From: a candidate division LCP-89 bacterium B3_LCP
Lineage (GTDB): Bacteria; Electryoneota; B3-LCP
Assembly: GCA_005223185.1 (NCBI GenBank)
Contig: NJBN01000009.1
Location: 65,321 to 129,320, forward strand
Direction: 5' to 3'
Length of the DNA: 64,000 nucleotides
In this document: positions 42,182 through 52,276 of the stretch, piece after piece
Layout of the letters: every line of letters begins with the position of its first letter
How positions within the stretch are numbered: the stretch's first letter is position 1
Program-made: the position numbers and the translations under genes
Notes under the pieces: generated by a model
What the model was told of the DNA's origin: nothing
Database searches by the model: none
The model's input: the letters and a program-made list of their open reading frames with translations, nothing else

Positions 42182-44833
42182 CTATTTCAACAGTATCATC
42201 TTATTTGTAATCGCATTTCCTCCTGCTTCCAGGCGGTAGAGATAGATTCCGCTGGCAAGTCCCTCACCGTTGAACACAACCCTGTGGTAACCTGCTTCCA
42301 GAGACCTATCGACAAGTGCGGTGATATTCTTACCCGTCAGATCGAACACGCTGAGTTTAACATATCCAGCAACAGGCAAGCTGAACTCGATCTCAGTTGA
42401 AGGATTGAATGGATTGGGATAGTTCTGTCCCAAACTAAACTCAACAGGAAGTTCATGAGGCTTATTCGGTTCGACCACTGATGGCTGATTGGAATCAAAC
42501 CAGGCGAAAACGTCCGTCAATACTTCCGTTCGAGCAGTTGAATTCAAAGCGCCGGTGACCGCTTCAAAACAGAAGGGCAGGTAAACCAGCATTCCACCGC
42601 CTTCCTGCGACCAACGTATACCAGCGCCCAGGTCGTTGGAGTATTCATAAATCAGTTCAGCGGGCGACAGCGGTTCAATCGTTGAAGGGTCGTTGTTGTT
42701 GGGCGCACCGCCTGAACCTACTGATAGGTACAGTGTATCGCTATCAGATACCGGATCACCATCCATACCGGTTAACAGCAGGGCCCCGCTGGAAGAGGTA
42801 GATAATGCGTATAGAGCATTAGCATAAAAATCCGTCCCTGCCAGTTGTTCGTCAATGTCCTCGCCGCTCAACAGCAGGTAACCGCCGTTATTCAGGTGCT
42901 CTTCGATGGAAGACTGTTCGGATTGTGTCAGGGGATCATCTTCGTTGGAAGTGAACCAGATGACGATAGAATAATTGATGATCTCTTCTGAAGATAGTTC
43001 ACCCACGCTGGTGACATCCCAGTGTTCGTAGGTAAGTTCAAGGGAATCCATATCCTGGATGTACCAATCTTCGAAATTGGCTCCCCCATCATCATCCACA
43101 ATGATATATTCAGGGCGACCGATCCACTGGTTTATCTCTTCGATTTGTTCCAATCCCATGCCGTTTTCAACACGAGTCAAGGTAAAGGTTACTATATGTG
43201 GTTCTGCAAGAGGATCCACGGAAAAGATGAAAGGATCGCTGTGATTATTGGCTGAAGCGCCGGCAGCTATATCACCTAAGTTGATATATCCATTACTGAT
43301 GACTATGCCTGGATCAGTGCATTCGAAGGTTACTTCCACGTTCACAGCACCCATAGTAATTGATTGATTTTCTATAGTGATCAGAAAATCCACCGTCTCC
43401 CCCGGATCAGGTCTTCCATCTCCATTTCCCGCTGTATCGTCGAATTCCTGCTGGGTATAGTATAGGTTGGGATAGAGGATGGAAATCGCCGTTCCGGCGT
43501 CTATCCGTCCATATCCTAACTGGCCTATATATGATGGATTTATGGCATCTATATTGAAGCAGGTATCAAAAATATGCTGGGCCACCTGCGCATTGGTCCA
43601 ACCCGGTTTAGCAGCCCAGACCAGACATCCTAAACCAGCTGCAATGGGGCAAGCCATGGACGTTCCCTGAGCCAATTCGTAGTTATTTATGGGCCATGTG
43701 CTGTAGATTTCCATGCCAGGTGCGGAAATGTCAACCCAGTCACCGTAATTACTGAAGTAGGCTTTTCCATCATTCTGATTAGTTGCCGCCACCGCGATAA
43801 CGTTGTCATACGCGGATGGATAGTGAAGCGTTGAAGTGTTTTCATTACCTGCCGCCGCAAATATCAAGACGCCCTGTCCCCAGGCATTCTGGATGGCAGC
43901 ATTCTCCGGTCCCCAGAACTGATTATTGCCGTAGGAAAGAGTAATCACATTTACGCCGTTGTCCGCACAATAGGTAATACCTTGTGTGCCTGCATAAACA
44001 TATTCACCATCTCCGGCTCTAGCTGTCATTATCTTGCACTGATAACCCAAACTTGATATCCCCACGCCGTTATCCGTAACTGCCGCCGCATCACCTGAAC
44101 AGTGGGTTCCGTGTCCGCCTTGAGGATCATTATCCTGAACGTCGTTGGTCCAGATCCAGGTGTTCCAGCCCCAGAAGTCGTCTGTATAGCCATTAGCGTC
44201 GTCATCTATACCATTCCATTCGAGAGGATCGATTATACCGTTGCCATTCAAATCTTCACCGGGGTTTATCCAGAGGTTATCGCGCAGATCATCGTGAGTG
44301 GTGTCTATACCGGAATCCACTACGCCTATGATTACCCTGTTATCTCCTGTACAATAGTCGAAAGCAACGTCGGCGTCAACCTGAGACATGTACCACTGGT
44401 TAGTCCAGTAGGGATCATCAGGAATATAGCACTGCTTTCTGACGTAATATGGATCCGCAGTGATGATCAGGGGGTTATCACCGTAAGCATTGACCACTTC
44501 TTGCAGGTCTATTTCAAGCGGGAATTCCAGGATATAGTATCTGGAAAGATCTCTGATGGACGGATCAGCAGGTTCAGACGAGTTCCGGAAGAATTTCGTT
44601 ATCTGAAAAATTCCATACTGACGGGCTAAAGCGTCTAAGTTATTTTCACCTAAAAGTGCAACGCCATCCGTGTTCTGAACTGTTATAGCGCCCAATTCTT
44701 CGGCGAATTCCACTACGATCCGCCCTTTCCATTCCAGGTTTTCCGTCAATGGCGGTCTGGTGATCCCCTCTGATGCAAATGCAGTGATCTGAAACGTCAG
44801 CAGGAGTAGTACTACGTGGGATGATAGCTTCAT
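42182..44833 (-). CDS. Secreted subtilisin-family protease with type IX sorting domain
   Basis: The ATG at 44833 has AAGGAATTATC before it and starts a clear signal peptide (MKLSSHVVLLLLTFQITAFA); an upstream in-frame start at 44857 is less likely. The mature part has a propeptide-like region and a S8 catalytic domain with D173 (VVDSGIDTTHDD), H241 (GGHGTHCSGD) and S392 (QGTSMACPIAAG). A beta-sandwich follows (GNGDGRPDPGETVDFLITIEN), then a region with DVFAWFDSNQP, and a Por sorting domain at the end (NYPNPFNPSTEIEFSLP, SGIYLYRLEAG, KMILLK). Calcium-type Asp/Asn-rich loops are visible (DLNGNGIIDPLEW). It should be a surface or extracellular protease. Confidence 0.93.
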   Translation of the reverse strand: MKLSSHVVLLLLTFQITAFASEGITRPPLTENLEWKGRIVVEFAEELGAITVQNTDGVALLGENNLDALARQYGIFQITKFFRNSSEPADPSIRDLSRYYILEFPLEIDLQEVVNAYGDNPLIITADPYYVRKQCYIPDDPYWTNQWYMSQVDADVAFDYCTGDNRVIIGVVDSGIDTTHDDLRDNLWINPGEDLNGNGIIDPLEWNGIDDDANGYTDDFWGWNTWIWTNDVQDNDPQGGHGTHCSGDAAAVTDNGVGISSLGYQCKIMTARAGDGEYVYAGTQGITYCADNGVNVITLSYGNNQFWGPENAAIQNAWGQGVLIFAAAGNENTSTLHYPSAYDNVIAVAATNQNDGKAYFSNYGDWVDISAPGMEIYSTWPINNYELAQGTSMACPIAAGLGCLVWAAKPGWTNAQVAQHIFDTCFNIDAINPSYIGQLGYGRIDAGTAISILYPNLYYTQQEFDDTAGNGDGRPDPGETVDFLITIENQSITMGAVNVEVTFECTDPGIVISNGYINLGDIAAGASANNHSDPFIFSVDPLAEPHIVTFTLTRVENGMGLEQIEEINQWIGRPEYIIVDDDGGANFEDWYIQDMDSLELTYEHWDVTSVGELSSEEIINYSIVIWFTSNEDDPLTQSEQSSIEEHLNNGGYLLLSGEDIDEQLAGTDFYANALYALSTSSSGALLLTGMDGDPVSDSDTLYLSVGSGGAPNNNDPSTIEPLSPAELIYEYSNDLGAGIRWSQEGGGMLVYLPFCFEAVTGALNSTARTEVLTDVFAWFDSNQPSVVEPNKPHELPVEFSLGQNYPNPFNPSTEIEFSLPVAGYVKLSVFDLTGKNITALVDRSLEAGYHRVVFNGEGLASGIYLYRLEAGGNAITNKMILLK

Positions 44834-44954
44834 GATAATTCCTTTGAAGTAAAGCATTCTATCAGATTACGAGCGGTATCAGAGAAGGTTAGTCCTCAAC
44901 TTATATACTGAGTTCAAGAAACGTTGTAAGGATCACCCTCTTACTTCTTTAACT

Positions 44955-44983
44955 AATATAAAAAATAAAAAGTTCGGTGTCAA
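44955..44983 (-). promoter_or_regulatory. Promoter of the subtilase gene
   Basis: On the minus strand TTGACA (44978-44983), 17 bases, TATATT (44955-44960), about 120 bases before the start codon, leaving a long 5' leader. Confidence 0.7.
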
Positions 44984-45069
44984 GATAAAACTATATCACT
45001 TTACACCCCAAAACGCAAATATTACCTCATTCAGGGCAAAGACCAATATCCAACTTTACCTGATTTTGA

Positions 45070-45098
45070 TTGACATTCAAGACCTATTAACGTAAATT
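45070..45098 (+). promoter_or_regulatory. Promoter of mltG
   Basis: TTGACA (45070-45075), 17 bases, TAAATT (45093-45098), 23 bases before the mltG start codon. Confidence 0.7.
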
Positions 45099-45121
45099 AA
45101 AAGTTTAGGGATCATTGTAGA

Positions 45122-46225
45122 ATGCCTAACTATCCAATCTTGAAATTTCTAATGAAATTTGATCTCAAGACACCCCTCATTATCGCTATTATCTGTGCTG
45201 CCATGCTGTTGGGCGTGGTGACAGGAAGAACCTACAACGCCATATACGGGCACAACGAAACCATCGGTGATGGGATATATGCTATAATACACGTAAATCC
45301 CGGGATGACCGTTTTGGATGTGGCTCACTTGCTGAAAGAAAGCGGACTGATAAACAGTACTAAAGACTTCACTTTCTCAGCAAAATTTCTTAAATTTGAG
45401 CAGAGCATTCAAACCGGAGAATACGCACTTCCATACGGGCAATCCAATTGTGCGCTGTTATCGAGGCTGGTGAACGCCGGATCAGCCGCTAATTTGATAG
45501 CCATCCCGGAAGGTTATACAGCCCGCCAGATCGCGCTATTGTTGAGCAGAGAAATTGATCTGGACACTTCAGCTTTTATGTATGCTATAAGGGATACGAG
45601 CCTTCTAAATAAATACGGAATCGAAGCTCCTTCATTTGAAGGATTTCTATTCCCTGATAGTTATAATTTCTACCGGTCCATATCAGCGTCCTGGATTGTG
45701 GATAAAATGGTGAGTCGCTTTTTCGAAGTGTTCGATTCTGCTATGAAGGCGCGAATCGAGCATTATGAATTCACTATGATTGAAGCGATTACGCTGGCAT
45801 CTATCATTCAGGGCGAAATGATACATCAGTCGGAAGCGCCGCTTATATCGGCGGTTTACCATAACCGCCTGAAGCGTAAGATGAGATTGCAGGCTGATCC
45901 GACAATTCAGTATTTAATACCCAACAGCCCCAGGCGCTTATGGCAGCGGGACCTTGAAATTGATTCCCCTTATAATACCTATAAATATCGCGGGTTGCCA
46001 CCGGGTCCTGTCTGTAATCCTGGTCGCAGAGCTTTGGAAGCCGCTCTGAATCCAGCGGATAAGCCGTATCTCTATTTAGTTGCCAAAGGCAACGGTGAAC
46101 ACGCTTTCAATTTCGATTTCGCAGGTCATCTGAAAGACAAAGCTAAATTGGATAGCCTGAGAGCCGCCATAAAGCGAACTCAGCGCAGTTTTATAGCCGG
46201 TGAAACAAAGGATCCTTCTCGTTAA
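45122..46225 (+). CDS. mltG: Endolytic murein transglycosylase MltG
   Basis: A 367-residue inner-membrane enzyme (YceG family) that cuts nascent glycan strands and sets their length. One membrane helix (residues 17-36), a LysM-like part (IHVNPGMTVLDVAHLL) and the catalytic domain: LIAIPEGYTARQIA, FEGFLFPDSYNF, and the catalytic E232 in LASIIQGEM; the end GLPPGPVCNPGRRALEAALNP is diagnostic. It begins the transcript mltG-pcrA-nadC-kinase-receiver. Confidence 0.95.
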   Translation: MPNYPILKFLMKFDLKTPLIIAIICAAMLLGVVTGRTYNAIYGHNETIGDGIYAIIHVNPGMTVLDVAHLLKESGLINSTKDFTFSAKFLKFEQSIQTGEYALPYGQSNCALLSRLVNAGSAANLIAIPEGYTARQIALLLSREIDLDTSAFMYAIRDTSLLNKYGIEAPSFEGFLFPDSYNFYRSISASWIVDKMVSRFFEVFDSAMKARIEHYEFTMIEAITLASIIQGEMIHQSEAPLISAVYHNRLKRKMRLQADPTIQYLIPNSPRRLWQRDLEIDSPYNTYKYRGLPPGPVCNPGRRALEAALNPADKPYLYLVAKGNGEHAFNFDFAGHLKDKAKLDSLRAAIKRTQRSFIAGETKDPSR

Positions 46226-46231
46226 AACTTG

Positions 46232-48445
46232 ATGAACTTCAACGATTTAAATACTGCACAGGCGAAAGCAGTGCGTGCGCATGAAGGACCCGTTCTGGTT
46301 TTAGCGGGCGCTGGAAGCGGTAAAACGCGTGTGATAACGTACAGAATAGCCTATCTATTACAGGAGGGCTTGGCGAAACCCTGGCAGATCCTGGCGGTAA
46401 CCTTCACCAATAAAGCTGCCGCGGAAATGAAGCAGCGCGTTTTCAAAATGCTGAAATCTGAAAACCGCGATCTCTATATCGGCACCTTTCACGCTTTCGG
46501 CGCCAGGTTCCTGCGCAGACACGCAGAAGCCTTCGGGAGAAATTCTAAGTTCACCATTTATGACGTAGATGATCAGGAGCGGCTGCTGCGTTCCATATTG
46601 AAGCGTAAGATGGGTAGCACGGAAGTGCGCAGCCTCATGCCGGTTGTGAAAGGGTTCATCGGAAAAGTAAAAAACGGCAACGAATCCGCAGAACTGTTAG
46701 CAGAAATATCTCAGCACCAATATTCCCATTATTTCAACGATACCTATAAAGAATATGAAGCATTACTTAAAACTAACAATTCCTTTGATTTCGATGATCT
46801 GATTTCGCTGCCGTGCGAACTGCTGCAGAGAGATTCCGATATCAGGGAAAGCTACAGACAACGCTTCCAACACGTCCTGATAGATGAATTCCAGGATACC
46901 AATTACAGGCAGGGAGAATTGGCCCGTCTGTTTACGGCGCCATCAGGTAATATCACCGCCGTCGGTGATGATGATCAATCCATCTATGGATGGCGCGGTG
47001 CTCATCTTGGCAACATCCTGCAATTTGAGCAGGATTACAAAGACGTACGCATCTTCAGACTGGAGCAGAACTATCGTTCCACGCAGGCTATTCTCAATGT
47101 AGCGCATAATGTGATCAAGAAAAACCCATCCAGACATCCGAAGAAACTGTGGACAGACCGCAAAGGAGGAGAAAAGCCTCTGCTAATCGCTTCCAATGAT
47201 GAACACGAGGAAGCTGGAAAAGTAGTGGAGCGCATCGAGGAATACAGTTCATCAGACAGTTACAAGCCGGGTGACATGGCGATATTGTACCGCACCAACG
47301 CTCAATCGCGACCTTTTGAAGATATGCTCAGGCAGAAACACATCCCCTACGTTATCGTGGGAGGATTGAAGTTTTACGAACGCAAGGAGATAAAGGATTT
47401 CTTAGGTTATCTACGGTTGTTGGTTAACCCTAACGATGTGGTATCCATACAGCGTGTGATAAACTTGCCGCCTAGGGGTATCGGACAGAAGACGGTGGAA
47501 AATCTTCAGAATCATGCCAAGGAAACAGGTTGTACCTTCTATGAAGCGATAATCGCAGCGGAAATGGACAATGAGATAGGGGGGAGGTCTTCAGGTAAGG
47601 TTGCCCAGTTCGGAAAATGGATAGAGAGCCTACGTGCTTATGCGAACAGTGCAAATATGTTCAAGGTGAGCGAAAGGCTGCTTTCTGAATCCGGATTGCT
47701 GGAATTTTACCGTAAGGAAGATGCGGAAAAAGCCCAAACGAGAGAAGACAACTTGAGTGAGTTGTTGAATGCTCTGCGGGAATACTGCTTTAATAGTGAT
47801 CACAGTTGCTTGGAAGATCTGGACAATTTCCTGCAGGAAGTGGCACTGGTTACCGATATAGATAGCTGGCAGTCGGAAGAGCAGACCGTTACGCTTATGA
47901 CCCTGCATGCAGCCAAGGGTCTGGAGTTTCCCATCGTATTCATGACCGGACTTGAGGATGGTCTGTTCCCTATACAGCGTTCAATAGATGAACCACAAGA
48001 GCTGGAAGAGGAGAGACGCCTGTTTTACGTTGGCACTACCAGAGCGATGAATCTGCTGCATCTAACTTATGCGCGCAACCGTATGAGGTGGGGTCAGGAT
48101 TTGCTCTGGCAACGCCCCTCTCGTTTTTTGGATGAAATACCTGAAAAACAACTGAATATAGTTGGCGATTATTTCGCTGAATCATCTGCTATGACAAACG
48201 TCACCCGGACCTCAAAAAGGGACTCCGTTATTAAGAAGAAAATAGCTGAATTGAGGGCAACCCATCAAGACGAATATGGGGAACTGCAAATAGGGTGCAG
48301 AGTAGAGCATTTTAAATTTGGTGAGGGCATCGTAATCCAGACTGAAGGTCGTGACAGCGATTTGCGCGTTCTGGTGAATTTCGATGGCCTGGGTGAGAAA
48401 CTGCTCTTGGCAAGCTTCGCTAAGCTGAAGGTACTGGCTGACTGA
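46232..48445 (+). CDS. pcrA: UvrD/PcrA-type DNA helicase
   Basis: A 737-residue superfamily 1A helicase with Walker A LAGAGSGKT near residue 32, TFTNKAAAEMKQR, DEFQDTN, GDDDQSIYGWRGA, QNYRST, LMTLHAAKGLEFP and VGTTRAM. The C-terminal tail (IGCRVEHFKFGEGIVIQ) is the RNA-polymerase-binding Tudor-like domain typical of PcrA. It unwinds DNA in nucleotide excision repair and at stalled forks. The ATG at 46232 is preferred to a TTG one codon earlier; neither has a clear ribosome binding site, suggesting coupling with mltG, which ends seven bases before. Confidence 0.93.
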   Translation: MNFNDLNTAQAKAVRAHEGPVLVLAGAGSGKTRVITYRIAYLLQEGLAKPWQILAVTFTNKAAAEMKQRVFKMLKSENRDLYIGTFHAFGARFLRRHAEAFGRNSKFTIYDVDDQERLLRSILKRKMGSTEVRSLMPVVKGFIGKVKNGNESAELLAEISQHQYSHYFNDTYKEYEALLKTNNSFDFDDLISLPCELLQRDSDIRESYRQRFQHVLIDEFQDTNYRQGELARLFTAPSGNITAVGDDDQSIYGWRGAHLGNILQFEQDYKDVRIFRLEQNYRSTQAILNVAHNVIKKNPSRHPKKLWTDRKGGEKPLLIASNDEHEEAGKVVERIEEYSSSDSYKPGDMAILYRTNAQSRPFEDMLRQKHIPYVIVGGLKFYERKEIKDFLGYLRLLVNPNDVVSIQRVINLPPRGIGQKTVENLQNHAKETGCTFYEAIIAAEMDNEIGGRSSGKVAQFGKWIESLRAYANSANMFKVSERLLSESGLLEFYRKEDAEKAQTREDNLSELLNALREYCFNSDHSCLEDLDNFLQEVALVTDIDSWQSEEQTVTLMTLHAAKGLEFPIVFMTGLEDGLFPIQRSIDEPQELEEERRLFYVGTTRAMNLLHLTYARNRMRWGQDLLWQRPSRFLDEIPEKQLNIVGDYFAESSAMTNVTRTSKRDSVIKKKIAELRATHQDEYGELQIGCRVEHFKFGEGIVIQTEGRDSDLRVLVNFDGLGEKLLLASFAKLKVLAD

Positions 48446-48446
48446 T

Positions 48447-49271
48447 ATGAATCTTGAGGAATTAGTCAAATTCGCTCTAATAGAGGACGTTGGAAGCGGT
48501 GATATCACCACAGAGATGCTTGTCGATCCACTTCAACGGGGCCAAGCAGAGGTAATCACCAGGTGTGAAGGGGTTCTTTCCGGATGTGCACCTTTCAATG
48601 AAGTATTCCGTCAGGTGGATAAATCGCTGAAAGTGGACTGGCAGAAGAAGGATAGCGACAGATTTGCGCAAGGCGACACAATCTGTCATCTTAATGGGTC
48701 AAAATCGTCCATACTGACGGGTGAACGAACCGCGCTGAACTTTTTAGGCAGACTTTCTGGAATAGCCACTCTCACCAGAGCCTTTGTGGAACGAGTGCGA
48801 GGGACAAATGCAGTTATCCTGGATACCAGAAAGACCACTCCACTTCTGCGCAAATTAGAAAAAGACGCCGTACTTCACGGTAGAGGCTCAAATCACAGGT
48901 TTGGTTTGTACGATATGATTTTAGTCAAGGACAACCACGAATCTGCTGGGGGCGGTATAGGAAACGTACTCAAAGGATTATTCGCCAATAACACTATTCC
49001 TACTAAAGTAGAAGTTGAGGTTAAAACACTGGAAGAACTCCAGATAGCTCTCCAATTCAATGTTGATCGTATCATGCTTGACAACTTCAGCATTGACATG
49101 ATAGAGGAGGCGGTGAAATCGTCAGGCGCCAAGGTCCCTCTGGAGGTATCCGGCGGCGTTACGATTGACAACATAAGTGATATTGCCGCGACCGGTGTGG
49201 AATTCATCTCCATCGGCGCTTTGACTCATTCAGCAGCAAGCATTGATTTTTCACTGCAGATGATCTCATGA
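48447..49271 (+). CDS. nadC: Nicotinate-nucleotide pyrophosphorylase (carboxylating)
   Basis: A 274-residue enzyme converting quinolinate and PRPP to nicotinate mononucleotide in NAD synthesis. Family marks: EDVGSGDITTEML (residues 12-24), GERTALNFLGRLSGIAT, LDTRKTTPLLRKLEKDAV, HRFGLYDMILVKDNH and the late VEVKTLEE / IMLDNF / LEVSGGV strands. It starts one base after the pcrA stop and overlaps the next gene by four bases. nadA and nadB are not in the window. Confidence 0.95.
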   Translation: MNLEELVKFALIEDVGSGDITTEMLVDPLQRGQAEVITRCEGVLSGCAPFNEVFRQVDKSLKVDWQKKDSDRFAQGDTICHLNGSKSSILTGERTALNFLGRLSGIATLTRAFVERVRGTNAVILDTRKTTPLLRKLEKDAVLHGRGSNHRFGLYDMILVKDNHESAGGGIGNVLKGLFANNTIPTKVEVEVKTLEELQIALQFNVDRIMLDNFSIDMIEEAVKSSGAKVPLEVSGGVTIDNISDIAATGVEFISIGALTHSAASIDFSLQMIS

Positions 49272-51874
49272 ATAACAGCGATTTCAAAATATTAGTGTGC
49301 GATTCCAATTCTCGCGTTTTATCGCGCCTTCGCAGAATTTTGTCAGAGGATAAGTTCAATGTCTGGACGTCAAGCGATCCCGGAGAGATTCTGCGTATAT
49401 GTGAATCAGGGAACTTCGACCTGTTGATTTTGGATATTACCATTTATGCACAATTAAAGAACCAGGGATTTTCCATAGATTCGGAGGATATGCGCGCCGC
49501 GCCGGTAATCATAATGACCACGAATGAGGATTTTCCTTTAGCGATTGAAGCTATCGAGGACGGCGCTATCGATTTTTTGGATAAACCGATTAAGGTAAAA
49601 CGGTTGCTGATTACGATTAAAAATACGCTTCTTCATAGCAGCAAGCTAAAGCAGATGCGCATCGATCAGGATGAACTTACTACTTTGAAGGAGCTTTATG
49701 AGGCGATCATCAACGGCATCGATTACGGTATAGTGGTCTTAGATCAGCATTTACGGATAGAATCTATCAATGAACATCAGAAGCGTAAACTGAGGAGTGT
49801 ACACGCTACTGTTGCAGGCACGCATTGCTACCGCTATTTCTACGACAGAAATACCATTTGCGACGATTGCAAGATAAAAGAAGTATTCTTAAACAGGACT
49901 CCTGTAAAGTACAGCATTGTTAATAAAGCAGTTGGGGGACTTAACTACTACTTAGAAGTTGAAGCTTTCCCACTTTTTGACAAAAAAGGCGATGTGACGC
50001 GCGTTGTCCAATTGATTAAAGATGTAACCGAGAGAGTACGCTTAGAAAAAGAGTTATTAGAAAAGAAGGAATATTTGGAAAGCTTAGTTTCGCATGCGCC
50101 GGTGGGTATTTTTACAGCGGATAATTCTGGCTTTATACGCACTGCTAATCCAACCTTCGCAGATCTATTAGGCGCGGACAGTTCAGAAGCCGTTATTGGA
50201 CTCAATGTTTTAGAATCAGAAGAATTCACCAAGGAAGGACTGGATGCTGAATTTAGCCTGGTATTAAGTCAGGGCAAGCATCTGGATTTACCTTCAGTAC
50301 ATTGCAATTCACGCTGGGGCAAGGAATGGATCTGCGGTCTGCGCTGCGTACCTTTAAAGGGTGGGGAAGGGGAGATAACCGGACTGATTGCAACTGTGGT
50401 TGACGTTACTGAGAAATGGAAGTTGGAAGAGAACTATCGCAAGAGAATAACCGAACTTACCATCTTCAAAGCGGTAGGGGAACTGCTTCAGAGCACTATT
50501 GCATTATCGGACATCTTTGCCATAGGCTTAATTGGCGTTACTGCCGGAAAGGGTCTGGGATTCAATCGCGCCTTCCTGCTCCGCTACGATAGACGAAATA
50601 ATACACTCATTGGCGAAACTGCCATCGGACCATCCGATACAGCAGAAGCAGGGCAAATATGGACTGAGTTATACGAAAAGGATCTCTCCCTGGAGGACAT
50701 TTTTCGGAATTACGTGCAGAATGCCGACGAACGTGATGCTCAGGTCAAAGAGGTCGTTAAGGGATTAAAGATTCCCATTACCTGGGATGAAGGCTTTCTC
50801 CATGACGTTTTATTTGACAATATTCCCAAATATATAAATAACGCATCGAAGAGTGAGGATGCTGACCAGCGTTTAATAGCACAGGTGTTAGATTCTGATT
50901 CATACGCGGTAGCGCCGCTGATCAGCAGGGGAAAAACCGAGGGCGTCATAATTGCGGACAATTTGATAACCAGTAAGGATATTACCGCTGAAGACCTGAA
51001 CAGGTTAAGCATAATTTCCAATCAGTTGGGCGCCGCGATTGAAAATTCTCAACTGCTTCAGAATTTAGAAGAGAAAATCGGCGATCTGCGACAGGCGTAC
51101 CTTGATTTAAAGGAGAATCGAGATCTACTCCTGCGGGCAGAACGCTTGTCGGTGGTGGGAGAAGTGGCAGCTTCTGTGGCTCATGAAATCCGAAATCCAC
51201 TCACTTCCATAGGTGGTTTCACACGAGCAGTGCTGCGAGATCTGGACAAAAACGAAAAATTCAAAACCAACCGCCGCTTCCTTTCAATCATACTTGAAGA
51301 GGTAAAACGGTTAGAAAGAATCGTCAATGACATCTTAGGGTTCGTCAAGCCGGTAACGTCGCGCTTTGAAAACAGGGATTTAAGCCAGGTTGTCGAACAG
51401 ACCTTCAGTATGATGGCAGGTGAAATTGATGAGAATAGTATTATTATCACCAGGGATTATGAGGAAAATCTATCCGCAGTGTGGATAGACGAAGATCAGA
51501 TACGTCAGGTTTTTCTTAATTTGTTCCGTAATGCCTTACATGCCATGAAGGGCGGTGGCATGCTATCGGTGATCACAAAAATGGACAATGACACGGTAAA
51601 ACTGTATATCTCAGACACAGGAGTGGGCATACCGGAGGAGCATAAAAATAAACTGTTTACTGCGTTCTTCACGACGAAATCGACAGGTTCCGGTCTGGGA
51701 TTGACAGTGTCGTCGCAAATTATAAGAAATCATGGTGGAAAAATCGAGGTAGAAAGCCAGGAAGGTGAAGGCACAACTTTTATCATCACACTTCCGCTTA
51801 GTACTCAGGAGGATAGATATGAAGAAACGAATTCTAGTCGTGGACGACGAGAAAAATCTCCGCATTCTCTATAA
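49268..51874 (+). CDS. Sensor histidine kinase: receiver-PAS-PAS-GAF-kinase
   Basis: An 868-residue soluble kinase. It opens with a receiver domain (D56 in LLILDITIY, K in FLDKPI), then a PAS domain (about 140-255) with an odd cysteine group (THCYRYF, ICDDCKI), a second PAS (265-395), a GAF domain (about 405-600), HisKA with H in SVAHEIRNPL and HATPase with DTGVGIPEEH and GSGLGLTV. No membrane helix, so it senses an intracellular signal; the cysteines suggest metal, redox or heme. It begins inside the nadC stop (ATGA) and its last 56 bases overlap the next gene. Confidence 0.9.
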   Translation: MNNSDFKILVCDSNSRVLSRLRRILSEDKFNVWTSSDPGEILRICESGNFDLLILDITIYAQLKNQGFSIDSEDMRAAPVIIMTTNEDFPLAIEAIEDGAIDFLDKPIKVKRLLITIKNTLLHSSKLKQMRIDQDELTTLKELYEAIINGIDYGIVVLDQHLRIESINEHQKRKLRSVHATVAGTHCYRYFYDRNTICDDCKIKEVFLNRTPVKYSIVNKAVGGLNYYLEVEAFPLFDKKGDVTRVVQLIKDVTERVRLEKELLEKKEYLESLVSHAPVGIFTADNSGFIRTANPTFADLLGADSSEAVIGLNVLESEEFTKEGLDAEFSLVLSQGKHLDLPSVHCNSRWGKEWICGLRCVPLKGGEGEITGLIATVVDVTEKWKLEENYRKRITELTIFKAVGELLQSTIALSDIFAIGLIGVTAGKGLGFNRAFLLRYDRRNNTLIGETAIGPSDTAEAGQIWTELYEKDLSLEDIFRNYVQNADERDAQVKEVVKGLKIPITWDEGFLHDVLFDNIPKYINNASKSEDADQRLIAQVLDSDSYAVAPLISRGKTEGVIIADNLITSKDITAEDLNRLSIISNQLGAAIENSQLLQNLEEKIGDLRQAYLDLKENRDLLLRAERLSVVGEVAASVAHEIRNPLTSIGGFTRAVLRDLDKNEKFKTNRRFLSIILEEVKRLERIVNDILGFVKPVTSRFENRDLSQVVEQTFSMMAGEIDENSIIITRDYEENLSAVWIDEDQIRQVFLNLFRNALHAMKGGGMLSVITKMDNDTVKLYISDTGVGIPEEHKNKLFTAFFTTKSTGSGLGLTVSSQIIRNHGGKIEVESQEGEGTTFIITLPLSTQEDRYEETNSSRGRREKSPHSL

Positions 51875-52172
51875 AGAGGAGTTGAAAGAGGATGGTTACG
51901 ACGTCCAGGTAGCTGATTCTGCGGAAACCGCCTTTAAGATATTGGATAAACAAGAGTTTGATGCGATTGTTCTGGATGTTCAAATGCCAGGGATGAACGG
52001 TTTAGAAGCGATGGGACACATGCTTCATAAGAATAGAAAGCAGGCAATAATTCTTAATACCGCTTATTCCCAGTTCAAGGACGATTTTGAATCGTGGTCT
52101 GCAGATGCCTACGTGGTTAAATCGAGTGACCTCTCTGAGCTTAAAGAAAAATTACGGGAACTGGTCGGCTGA
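51819..52172 (+). CDS. Single-domain response regulator (Spo0F/CheY-like)
   Basis: A 117-residue receiver with no output domain: acidic D9-D10, phospho-acceptor D53 in IVLDVQMPG, T in ILNTAYS and K in YVVKSSD. The ATG at 51819 has GGAGG just upstream; an earlier frame start at 51765 lies within the kinase domain and lacks such a site. It overlaps the end of the kinase gene, so it is the likely phosphate acceptor of that kinase. It must signal by protein contact, as Spo0F or CheY do. Confidence 0.9.
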   Translation: MKKRILVVDDEKNLRILYKEELKEDGYDVQVADSAETAFKILDKQEFDAIVLDVQMPGMNGLEAMGHMLHKNRKQAIILNTAYSQFKDDFESWSADAYVVKSSDLSELKEKLRELVG

Positions 52173-52276
52173 GATCTGGTATGACATGTTACTATTCGCA
52201 GTATTTACATGTGCGACATAGCGATGCTCAGTAAACCACTTCATACTTAAAATAACCCCCACGGAGAAACAATATA

